Shown one piece after another: positions 24,193 through 32,286 of a DNA stretch of 38,483 bases. Both the position numbers and the translations under genes were made by a program. This stretch comes from an uncultured Clostridia bacterium. Its GTDB lineage: Bacteria; Bacillota; Clostridia; Oscillospirales; Acutalibacteraceae. The number at the start of each line of letters is the position of its first letter. The first letter of the stretch is position 1. The DNA is taken from positions 1 to 38,483 of the forward strand of contig CALDOU010000030.1 of NCBI GenBank assembly GCA_937912175.1, in the 5' to 3' direction. The notes beneath the pieces were generated by a model, which worked only from the letters and a program-made list of their open reading frames with translations, searched no databases and was not told the DNA's origin.

Positions 24193-25123
24193 TTTGCATT
24201 GTGACACTCTTTATGAAGCGGTAACAAAAAGTAAAAACTTGTATGAAAATGACCTTCATGTTTCATTAAAAAAAGCCGATGTTTATAATCCTTATATAGG
24301 GTGTTTTGCCGTTTGGATTCCGGACGATATTAAAGGTGAAAACGGTAAAGCGCTAAAACTTTTTAATGATGCTGTGAATTTGTTGAATAATCAGGTAAAG
24401 TTATATGGTAATTATGCTAAAATTTTAAAAAATAAAGAAGACTTAATTGATTTGAAAAATAATAAAATCCGGAAAAGCGGCATTATATTAACCGTAGAGG
24501 GAAGTAGAATCTTGGGTAAAGATATAAATAATGTAAAATATCTTTATGATAAAGGCGTCAGAATGATGACCCTTACATGGAACGGGCATTGTGAAGTCGG
24601 TGACGGAGCAGACGTTATTAAACCTCAAGGGCTTACGGAATTCGGCAAAAAAACGATTAAAGAAATGGAAAAAATTAATATGATAGTTGACGTTTCTCAT
24701 GCAGGAGAAAAACTGTTTTATGATGTTGCCGAAAACGCCGATTTACCATTTGTGGCAACTCATTCAAACTCCAAAAGCATTTGCAACCACAGGCGCAATT
24801 TGACTGATGAGCAGTTTGAAATTTTAAAAAATCGCAGGGGATTGGTTGGAATTACATTTTGTAAAGATTTTTTAAGCGAAAAAGCCGATACCGATTTTAG
24901 TGATATTCAAAAACACGTTGAACATTTTTTGGAACTTGGCGGAGAAAACGTCGTTTCTTTCGGAAGCGATTTTGACGGAGCGGTTATGCCGAAAAATATT
25001 GTGGGTATAGAGAGCATGGAAAAGTTATATGAGTATTTTTTGACTGAAAATTATAGCGAAGAATTACTTAAAAAAATTTTTTTTGATAATGCTTATAATT
25101 TTATGTTAAAAAATATAGTATAG
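24170..25123 (+). CDS. Renal-type (M19) dipeptidase
   Basis: Zinc dipeptidase of family M19, hydrolysing dipeptides (possibly with D-residues). FFDLHCDTLYEA holds the HxD metal ligands, ILTVEGSRIL the bridging glutamate, VDVSHAGE and ATHSNSKSICNHRRN the further histidines, and GSDFDGA the late aspartate. About 317 residues. The start is uncertain: ATG at 24170, ATG at 24155 and TTG at 24179 are all in frame, none with a strong ribosome-binding site. Translation is probably coupled to yraN, which ends inside the first codons. The intact metal ligands suggest activity. Confidence 0.92.
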   Translation: MRDLKFFDLHCDTLYEAVTKSKNLYENDLHVSLKKADVYNPYIGCFAVWIPDDIKGENGKALKLFNDAVNLLNNQVKLYGNYAKILKNKEDLIDLKNNKIRKSGIILTVEGSRILGKDINNVKYLYDKGVRMMTLTWNGHCEVGDGADVIKPQGLTEFGKKTIKEMEKINMIVDVSHAGEKLFYDVAENADLPFVATHSNSKSICNHRRNLTDEQFEILKNRRGLVGITFCKDFLSEKADTDFSDIQKHVEHFLELGGENVVSFGSDFDGAVMPKNIVGIESMEKLYEYFLTENYSEELLKKIFFDNAYNFMLKNIV

Positions 25124-25153
25124 ACTTTAAAAATATTTTAATCGGAGGTTTCT

Positions 25154-25846
25154 ATGGCGGTTTATGCTATATCTGACTTGCATTTATCATTAAATTCCGA
25201 TAAATCAATGGATATTTTTGATGGTTGGAAAGATTATGTGGAAAAAATAAAAAAGAATTGGGAAAATACAATAAAGGAAAATGATACCGTTGTAATTATT
25301 GGGGATATTTCCTGGGCTATGAGTTTGGAAGAAGCAAAAAAAGATTTTGAATTTATAAATAAATTACCGGGCAAGAAAATTTTAATAAAAGGCAATCATG
25401 ATTACTGGTGGATTACAAAATCAAAAACAGAAAAGTTTTTAAAAGAAAATAATTTTGAAAGTATATCAATTTTATTCAATTCTGCATATTTGGTTGAAAA
25501 TATATGTGTTTGTGGTACAAGAGGGTGGATGTATAATTCAGAAGAGCCTGAAGATGAAAAAATATATTTAAGAGAAATAGGAAGATTAAAAAGATCTTTG
25601 GATTGTTCAAATGAGTATGGGGTTAATCCTGTGGTGTTTTTACATTATCCACCTGTATATGCTTTTAACGAATCTGAAGAAATTATAAATATTTTGATTG
25701 AAAGAAAAGTAAAAAAATGTTATTATGGACATATTCATGGTAGCGGAGCTAAAAAAAATATTGTTGAAGGAATTTATAAAGGTATAGATTTCAAGCTTGT
25801 TTCTTGTGATTATATAGATTTTTGCCCTGTATTGATTTCTTTATAA
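25154..25846 (+). CDS. Metallophosphoesterase
   Basis: Calcineurin-like phosphoesterase of 230 residues. The metal-binding motifs are all visible: ISDLHLS (7-13), IGDISWAM, IKGNHDYWW, LHYPPVYAF and YGHIHGSG. The substrate is not evident; related clostridial proteins act on phosphoesters or nucleotides. The ATG follows GGAGG. It is downstream of the dipeptidase with a 30-base gap, so both are likely in one transcript. Confidence 0.9.
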   Translation: MAVYAISDLHLSLNSDKSMDIFDGWKDYVEKIKKNWENTIKENDTVVIIGDISWAMSLEEAKKDFEFINKLPGKKILIKGNHDYWWITKSKTEKFLKENNFESISILFNSAYLVENICVCGTRGWMYNSEEPEDEKIYLREIGRLKRSLDCSNEYGVNPVVFLHYPPVYAFNESEEIINILIERKVKKCYYGHIHGSGAKKNIVEGIYKGIDFKLVSCDYIDFCPVLISL

Positions 25847-25912
25847 TATGTTTAATTTTCCGCCGATTTTAATATTAAGTATTATGATAATTTTGAAAGG
25901 ATGAATTTACAA

Positions 25913-27199
25913 ATGGAACTTAAGTCGTCAAATAAAGTGGACGTAAATCGCTGGGAGATGGAAATTGCTGTTTCTCCGGAGGATTTTGCTAAGGAAGTTG
26001 ATAAAGTTTATAATCGCCAAAAAGGGAAGATAACAATTCCGGGATTCAGAAAAGGTAAAGCGCCAAGAAGCTTTATAGAAAAATATTACGGTGAACAAAT
26101 TTTTTACGAAGATGCCGTTAATGCTATTTATCCTTATGCAATTGAAGATGCGGCAAAAGAAGCTAATATTGAGCTTGTTGATGATCATATTGATTTTGAA
26201 CTTGTAAAAATGGGCAAAGAAGACGGTCTTATTTTTAAAGTTAAAGTAACTGTAATGCCTGAAGTGACAGTTGAAAATTATAAAGGCATAGAAATAAAAA
26301 AACCTGAAATTAAAAAAGTAACCGAAAAAGATATTGAAAGTGAAATAAAATTACTTCAAGAAAAAAACGCAAGACTTGTTTCCGCAGACGATAAGTCCGC
26401 TGAAATGGGTGATTTGGTAAATATAGATTTTGAAGGTTCAGTTGACGGAAAATTGTTTGAAGGCGGAAGCGCCAAAAATGCACCTCTTGAATTAGGGAAA
26501 AAACAATTTATTGAAGGTTTTGAAGAACAAGTTGCCGGACATAAAGTAGGGGATGAATTTGATGTTAAAGTTAAATTCCCGGAAAATTATCATGCTGCGG
26601 ACCTTGCCAATAAAGATGCAGTATTTAAAACTAAATTAAATAAAATTCAAAAAAAGGAATTACCTGTTGTCGATGATGAATTTGTAAAAGACATTAGTGA
26701 ATTTGATACTCTTAAAGATTTTAAAGACGATTTAAAAAAGAAATTGGAAGAAAGCAGAAAACATAATTCGGAACATGAAGCGGAAAACGAAATGATTGAA
26801 AAATTTATTGAGTTGGTAAAAGCTGATATTCCGGAAGCGTTAATTAAAAACAAAGAAAAAGAATTATTAAGAGAATTTGAATATAAACTCCAAACCCAAG
26901 GTTTGGCTCTTAAAGATTATTTAAAATATACGGGTATGGATTCTGAAGCTTTGGCAAAAACATTTAATCCGCAAGCGGTTAAACATGTTAAATTGAGTTT
27001 GGGCCTTAAAAAAGTAGGAGAAATCGAAAAAATAGAAGTTTCCGCAGATGAAATTGAAAGAGAATATGCAAAAATTGCCGAACAGTATAAAATGAAAGTT
27101 GAACAGGTTAAAAAATTTGTTATGGAAAATGATTTGAAGCAGGACATTGTTAAATCTAAAGTTTTAGAAATTTTAAAAAGCAACCGTGTGGAAAAATAA
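25913..27199 (+). CDS. tig: Trigger factor
   Basis: Ribosome-bound chaperone with a peptidyl-prolyl isomerase domain. The ribosome-binding loop is GFRKGKAPRSFIEKYYG near residue 40. The FKBP-like middle domain has GDLVNIDFEGSVDGKLFEGG and FEEQVAGHKVGDEFDV. The helical C-terminal arms are rich in lysine and glutamate. Length 428 residues. The ATG at 25913 is chosen because the ATG at 25901 overlaps the AAAGG site. It is followed by clpP-clpX-lon, the usual order, after a hairpin terminator. Confidence 0.97.
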   Translation: MELKSSNKVDVNRWEMEIAVSPEDFAKEVDKVYNRQKGKITIPGFRKGKAPRSFIEKYYGEQIFYEDAVNAIYPYAIEDAAKEANIELVDDHIDFELVKMGKEDGLIFKVKVTVMPEVTVENYKGIEIKKPEIKKVTEKDIESEIKLLQEKNARLVSADDKSAEMGDLVNIDFEGSVDGKLFEGGSAKNAPLELGKKQFIEGFEEQVAGHKVGDEFDVKVKFPENYHAADLANKDAVFKTKLNKIQKKELPVVDDEFVKDISEFDTLKDFKDDLKKKLEESRKHNSEHEAENEMIEKFIELVKADIPEALIKNKEKELLREFEYKLQTQGLALKDYLKYTGMDSEALAKTFNPQAVKHVKLSLGLKKVGEIEKIEVSADEIEREYAKIAEQYKMKVEQVKKFVMENDLKQDIVKSKVLEILKSNRVEK

Positions 27200-27224
27200 T
27201 TCAATGAACTGTTCTGATTATTAT

Positions 27225-27258
27225 AAAGTTGTAAATTTATTTTTAAATTTGCAACTTT
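27225..27258 (+). terminator. Terminator after tig
   Basis: A 15-bp stem (27225-27239 with 27244-27258, one G-U pair) is followed by GTATAAATTTTTG. It probably separates tig from the clpP transcript at least partly. Confidence 0.65.
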
Positions 27259-27321
27259 GTATAAATTTTTGAAAATTGTCTGATTATTAATACGCAACGA
27301 TAGTTAAGAGAGGTTTTGTAA

Positions 27322-27903
27322 ATGAGTTTAGTGCCTTATGTAATAGAACAGACCGGACGTGGAGAAAGGTCTTATGATATATTTTCAAGACTTTTAAATG
27401 ACCGTATTGTTATTTTAAATGAAGAAGTAAATTCTAATACAGCAGGGCTGATTGTTGCCCAACTTTTGTATCTTGAAGGTCAAGATGCTTCTAAAGATAT
27501 AAGTTTATATATTAATAGCCCCGGTGGTTCTGTGACTGACGGTATGGCGATTTATGATACTATGCAATATATAAAATGCGATGTTTCCACTATTTGTTTG
27601 GGTATGGCTGCAAGTATGGGCGCGTTTTTGCTTGCGGCGGGTGCAAAAGGTAAACGCTTTGCGCTTCCTAACTGTGATATTATGATTCATCAGCCCAGTG
27701 GCGGTGCAAAAGGTCAAGCTACCGATATTAATATTCACGCTAAACATATTCTTCAAACAAAGGAAAGGTTAAATAAAATTTTATCCGAAAGAACCGGCAA
27801 ACCTTATGAAATTATCGCAGCTGATACTGAACGTGATAACTTTATGACCGCAGAGGAAGCTAAAGACTATGGGTTAATTGATAAAATTATTGCTAAAAGA
27901 TAA
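27322..27903 (+). CDS. clpP: ATP-dependent Clp protease proteolytic subunit
   Basis: Serine protease that forms the double heptamer ClpP barrel. The N-terminus LVPYVIEQTGRGERSYDIFS is the usual processed region. SPGGSVTDGMAIYDTM is the oxyanion segment, the catalytic serine is in GMAASMGAFLL, and the histidine is in IMIHQPSGGAKGQ. Length 193 residues. The ATG follows GAGAGG. It is immediately upstream of its ATPase partner clpX. Confidence 0.98.
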   Translation: MSLVPYVIEQTGRGERSYDIFSRLLNDRIVILNEEVNSNTAGLIVAQLLYLEGQDASKDISLYINSPGGSVTDGMAIYDTMQYIKCDVSTICLGMAASMGAFLLAAGAKGKRFALPNCDIMIHQPSGGAKGQATDINIHAKHILQTKERLNKILSERTGKPYEIIAADTERDNFMTAEEAKDYGLIDKIIAKR

Positions 27904-27937
27904 TTTAAAATTTATATTTTAGGGATCGGTGGTAAAT

Positions 27938-29284
27938 ATGAGTATAGACAGAGGAAATAAAGACAGAGAACTTTGTTGTTCATTTTGCGGCAAACCCCAG
28001 AATGAAGCTAAAAAGTTAGTTGCAGGACCGGGTGTATGTATTTGTGATGAATGTGTATCTTTGTGTACTAATATTTTAAATGAAGAAGTGGATTTTCTAA
28101 ACAGAAAGCGCAAAAGATTAAGAAATTCCGATTCCAAATCCAACGATAAAATATTACCCAAGCCGCAAGAAATTAAAAAATATCTGGATGAATATGTAGT
28201 CGGTCAAGATGATGCTAAAGTTGCACTTTCGGTCGCGGTATACAATCACTATAAACGCATATTTTTTGAAAATGCCAACGATGATCCCGTTGAACTTAAA
28301 AAGAGTAATATATTACTTTTGGGACCTACGGGCGTGGGAAAAACCTTGCTTGCCCAGACTTTGGCTCAAATGATTGACGTGCCTTTTGCTATTGCCGATG
28401 CTACTACTCTTACCGAAGCCGGATATGTCGGTGAAGACGTTGAAAATATACTTTTAAGGTTAATTCAAGCGGCCGATTTTGATATTGAAAAAGCGGAACG
28501 TGGAATTATATATATTGATGAAATTGATAAAATTGCTCGTAAATCCGAAAATGCGTCTATTACTCGTGATGTAAGCGGAGAGGGTGTTCAACAAGCACTT
28601 TTAAAAATAATAGAGGGCACAAAATCCAATGTTCCCCCCAAAGGAGGACGTAAACATCCTCAACAAGAATTTATTCAAATAGACACCTCCAATATCCTTT
28701 TTATATGCGGTGGTGCTTTTGAAGGTATTGAAAAAATAATTGAAAAAAGAGTCAGCACATCATCTATGGGTTTTGGCGCTAAGATTATGACTCGTAAAGA
28801 ACTGAATTCTACAGATTGGATGAGTAAAGCCGTTCCGCAAGATTTTGTAAAATTTGGTCTTATTCCCGAATTGGTTGGTCGTTTGCCCATAATTGCGTCA
28901 CTTAAAGGATTGGATGAAGACGCATTGGTAAAAATTCTTACCGAACCCAAAAATTCATTAATTAAACAATATAAACGTCTTTTTGAATTTGATAAAGTTG
29001 AACTTGAGTTTAAAGAATCGGCTCTTAAAGCCGTTGCCAAAAAAGCAATTGAAAGAAATATCGGTGCCAGAGGTTTGCGTTCGATTATAGAAGAAATATT
29101 GAAAAACGTTATGTTTGATGTACCGTCAGACCACACAATCGAAAAAGTCGTAATCAGCGCCGATGTTGTAAACGGTAAACAAAAGCCTGAGTATATATAT
29201 AATGAAAATCGTGAGCCGGTAATTATATCTATTGGTTCTGATAAATTATTTAATAAGCATTCCAAAAAGAGCGATGCATCTTAA
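27938..29284 (+). CDS. clpX: Clp protease ATP-binding subunit ClpX
   Basis: AAA+ unfoldase that feeds ClpP. The N-terminal zinc-binding domain has CCSFC and CDEC cysteine pairs. LLGPTGVGKTLLAQ is Walker A, IIYIDEIDKIARK is Walker B, and the substrate-gripping and sensor segments include the pore loop TEAGYVGEDVENILL. Also present is RNIGARGLRSIIEE (sensor 2). Length 448 residues from the ATG at 27938, which follows GGGATCGGTGG; an in-frame GTG at 27929 lies within that site. Confidence 0.98.
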   Translation: MSIDRGNKDRELCCSFCGKPQNEAKKLVAGPGVCICDECVSLCTNILNEEVDFLNRKRKRLRNSDSKSNDKILPKPQEIKKYLDEYVVGQDDAKVALSVAVYNHYKRIFFENANDDPVELKKSNILLLGPTGVGKTLLAQTLAQMIDVPFAIADATTLTEAGYVGEDVENILLRLIQAADFDIEKAERGIIYIDEIDKIARKSENASITRDVSGEGVQQALLKIIEGTKSNVPPKGGRKHPQQEFIQIDTSNILFICGGAFEGIEKIIEKRVSTSSMGFGAKIMTRKELNSTDWMSKAVPQDFVKFGLIPELVGRLPIIASLKGLDEDALVKILTEPKNSLIKQYKRLFEFDKVELEFKESALKAVAKKAIERNIGARGLRSIIEEILKNVMFDVPSDHTIEKVVISADVVNGKQKPEYIYNENREPVIISIGSDKLFNKHSKKSDAS

Positions 29285-29321
29285 ATATTGCAGAAAGAGT
29301 TGAGTAAAAATAGAAAATGTA

Positions 29322-31670
29322 ATGATTAATGAGGAAACTGTTCCGATTTTAGCACTTCGTGGGTTTGTTATGTTTCCTAATATAGTACTTCATTTTGATA
29401 TAGCCAGAAAGCAATCGATATTAGCTGTTGAGGAAGCCATGAATTCCAATCAGCTTATCTTTTTGGTTACGCAAAAAGATATAAAAGACGATAATCCCAC
29501 TAAGTCCAAAATTTATAAAATGGGTGTTTTGGCAAAAATAAAACAAATACTTAAACAGAATAATAACTGCGTGCGAGTGTTAATAGAGGGTCAATATCGT
29601 GCTGAAGCCGTTGAGTATATTGATAAAAAAGATTTTTTAAGTGCTAAAATTGTAAAAAGAGAAAGCATCGATTACAAACAAGACGCCAAAGTGGAAGCAT
29701 TAATCAGAAAATCTCAAGATGTTTTTGCTGAATATTTAAGTGTTTCTCCCAAAAATTCCGTAGACATTATTTTGAACTTAACTTCTAATAACAATATAGG
29801 AAAAACAACGGATTATATAGCATCAAATGTAATGTTGGAATTTGAAAAGAAACAAAAATTGCTTGAAGAATTGGATACTTTAAAAAGAACAAAAAAACTT
29901 ATAAAATTTTTATCTCATGAAAATGAGGTATTAAGATATGAAGATGAGTTGGGATTAAAATTAAAAAATACTGTAGATAAAAATCAAAAAGAATATTTTA
30001 TTCGTGAACAAATAAAGCTTTTATCTCAAGAACTTGGGGAAAGCTCCGACCCTGTTACAGAATCTGATAAATTTAAAAAGCAATTGGAAAAATTAAAAAT
30101 CCCCAAAGATACATATAATAAATTAAAACAAGAATGTGAAAATTTTTCTAAAGTCCCCGTTGGTTCAAGCGAAGCAAACATAATAAGAACTTATTTAGAA
30201 ACTTGTTTTTCATTACCTTGGAATAAATCGTCTAAAGATATTATTGATATAAAAAAGGCAAAAAAAGTACTTAACGAAGAACATTTTGGATTGAAAAAAG
30301 TAAAGGAAAGAATATTGGAGTTTTTGTCAGTAAAAAAATTGGCACCGGATATTAAAGGACAAATAATTTGTTTGGTGGGTCCTCCCGGGGTGGGAAAAAC
30401 TTCTATTGCAAAGTCTTTGGCAAAAGCTATGGGGAAAAAGTATGTTCGTGTTTCTTTAGGCGGGGTTAATGACGAATCGGAAATACGTGGACATAGGAAA
30501 ACATATATAGGCGCAATGCCCGGAAGAATTATTTCCGCTATAAAGCAAGTTGGTGTAAATAATCCCTTGATTTTGTTGGATGAAGTGGATAAATTGGCCA
30601 AAGATTATCACGGTGATCCGGCGGCAGCTCTTTTGGAGGTATTGGATTCCGAACAAAATTATGAGTTTTATGATAGATATATAGAAGTTCCTTTCGACTT
30701 AGGCAATGTTGTTTTTATAGCGACCGCCAATGATAAAGATGAAATCCCGGAACCTTTATATGATCGAATGGAAATAATTGAACTGTATAGTTATACTCAT
30801 GAAGAAAAATTTCATATAGCTAAAGATTATCTTGTTCCTAAACAGTTAAAGCGGCATGGTCTTAACAAAAAGATTTTTAATATATCCGATGAAGCCATTA
30901 AGTCTTTAATTAAAAATTATACAAAAGAAGCCGGAGTGCGTGACCTCGAAAGAAATGTAGCTTCATTAATGAGAAAAGCGGCAAAAAAAATTGTTGAAGA
31001 GGAAGAAAAAGAAGTTAATGTGGACTTGAAAGTTCTTAAAGATTTGTTGGGAACAGAAAAGTATAAAAATAATAAAATTGACGAAGGGATTTCCACGGGA
31101 GTAGCGCAAGGGCTGGCGTGGACTTCGGTAGGCGGAGAGGTAATGCCGATTGAGGTTTCTTTAATGAAAAAAGGTAAAGGTGATATTCAGATTACAGGAT
31201 CTCTGGGCGATGTTATGAAAGAATCCGTACAATTGGCAATAAGCTATATTAGAAGTAACGCTTCCGAATTAGGAGTAAAAAAAGAATTTTATAAAACTTT
31301 TGATGTGCATGTTCATGCGCCCGAGGGGGCGGTACCTAAAGATGGACCTTCAGCGGGAGTAACAATTGCCACGGCTTTGTTATCTGCACTTATCGGTATA
31401 CCTGTTAAACAAGATGTGGCTATGACCGGTGAAATAACACTTAAAGGCGATGTTTTGCCTATTGGCGGTTTAAAAGAAAAATGTATGGCTGCATATATTG
31501 AAGGAAAAAAGTCGGTTATTGTTCCTTTAAAAAACGAAAGCGACTTGGAAAATATAGATGAAGTTGTAAAAAAATCAATGCATTTTATTAAAGTAAATAA
31601 CTTAAATGATGTTTTTAAATATGCACTTGAAAAAGATGACGTTAATAAAAAATCAAAAAAGAAAAGTTAA
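29322..31670 (+). CDS. lon: ATP-dependent protease La (LonA)
   Basis: Homo-oligomeric AAA+ protease. The N-terminal substrate domain begins VPILALRGFVMFPN. Walker A is CLVGPPGVGKTSIAKSLA and Walker B is NPLILLDEVDKL. The C-terminal protease domain holds catalytic serine in KDGPSAGVTIATA and lysine in the segment GEITLKGDVLPIGGLKEK. Length 782 residues, typical. No good ribosome-binding site precedes the ATG at 29322, so initiation may be weak. It lies 37 bases after clpX and 16 bases before engB. Confidence 0.98.
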   Translation: MINEETVPILALRGFVMFPNIVLHFDIARKQSILAVEEAMNSNQLIFLVTQKDIKDDNPTKSKIYKMGVLAKIKQILKQNNNCVRVLIEGQYRAEAVEYIDKKDFLSAKIVKRESIDYKQDAKVEALIRKSQDVFAEYLSVSPKNSVDIILNLTSNNNIGKTTDYIASNVMLEFEKKQKLLEELDTLKRTKKLIKFLSHENEVLRYEDELGLKLKNTVDKNQKEYFIREQIKLLSQELGESSDPVTESDKFKKQLEKLKIPKDTYNKLKQECENFSKVPVGSSEANIIRTYLETCFSLPWNKSSKDIIDIKKAKKVLNEEHFGLKKVKERILEFLSVKKLAPDIKGQIICLVGPPGVGKTSIAKSLAKAMGKKYVRVSLGGVNDESEIRGHRKTYIGAMPGRIISAIKQVGVNNPLILLDEVDKLAKDYHGDPAAALLEVLDSEQNYEFYDRYIEVPFDLGNVVFIATANDKDEIPEPLYDRMEIIELYSYTHEEKFHIAKDYLVPKQLKRHGLNKKIFNISDEAIKSLIKNYTKEAGVRDLERNVASLMRKAAKKIVEEEEKEVNVDLKVLKDLLGTEKYKNNKIDEGISTGVAQGLAWTSVGGEVMPIEVSLMKKGKGDIQITGSLGDVMKESVQLAISYIRSNASELGVKKEFYKTFDVHVHAPEGAVPKDGPSAGVTIATALLSALIGIPVKQDVAMTGEITLKGDVLPIGGLKEKCMAAYIEGKKSVIVPLKNESDLENIDEVVKKSMHFIKVNNLNDVFKYALEKDDVNKKSKKKS

Positions 31671-31686
31671 ATTAATTGGTGTTTAA

Positions 31687-32286
31687 ATGATAAATTTTCA
31701 TGAAGCAGAATTCGAAAAATCCGTTGGAAATTTAATTCAAATTTCTAATGACAATTTACCCGAAATAGTTTTTTCGGGTAAATCTAATGTGGGTAAATCT
31801 TCACTTATAAATAAGATTTTGAACAGAAAATCTCTTGCAAGAGTAAGCACAAAACCCGGTAAAACCATAAATCTTAATTTTTATAATTTAAAAAAATTGC
31901 GATTTGTTGATTTGCCCGGTTATGGGTATGCAAAAGTTTCTTTTTCTGAAAAAAAGCGGTGGTCAAATCTTGTTGAAGGGTATTTTAATTTAAAAAGAAA
32001 CATAGCTCTTGTTATTCAAATTGTTGATTTCAGACATCCACCTTCGGAATTGGATATGCAAATGATTGAATATTTATATTCAAAAGATTTACCGTTTGTT
32101 ATAGTGGCTTCTAAGAGTGATAAACTTAATAAAACTCAACGTGCCGAAAGAGAAAAAAGTATGCAATCAGAGCTTGGAAGATATAAAGATATACCTCAAA
32201 TTATTTTTTCTTCTGTTAGTGGAGAAGGAATTGAAAAAATTAAAAAATTAATTTCAGAAAAAGGAGAGTTGAAAATTGGAAAATGA
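31687..32286 (+). CDS. engB: Ribosome-assembly GTPase EngB (YsxC/YihA)
   Basis: Small GTPase needed for 50S assembly. FSGKSNVGKSSLINKIL is G1, STKPGKTINLNFY is G2, LRFVDLPGYGYAKVS is G3 and VASKSDKLNK is G4. Length 199 residues. Its last codons overlap the valS start by 11 bases, implying coupled translation. Position after lon is conserved in Bacillus and Clostridia. Confidence 0.97.
   Translation: MINFHEAEFEKSVGNLIQISNDNLPEIVFSGKSNVGKSSLINKILNRKSLARVSTKPGKTINLNFYNLKKLRFVDLPGYGYAKVSFSEKKRWSNLVEGYFNLKRNIALVIQIVDFRHPPSELDMQMIEYLYSKDLPFVIVASKSDKLNKTQRAEREKSMQSELGRYKDIPQIIFSSVSGEGIEKIKKLISEKGELKIGK

Noticed and set aside
28675..29265. 196-codon open frame on the minus strand inside clpX
   Set aside because: Antisense to conserved clpX domains, with no plausible start signal or recognisable domain.
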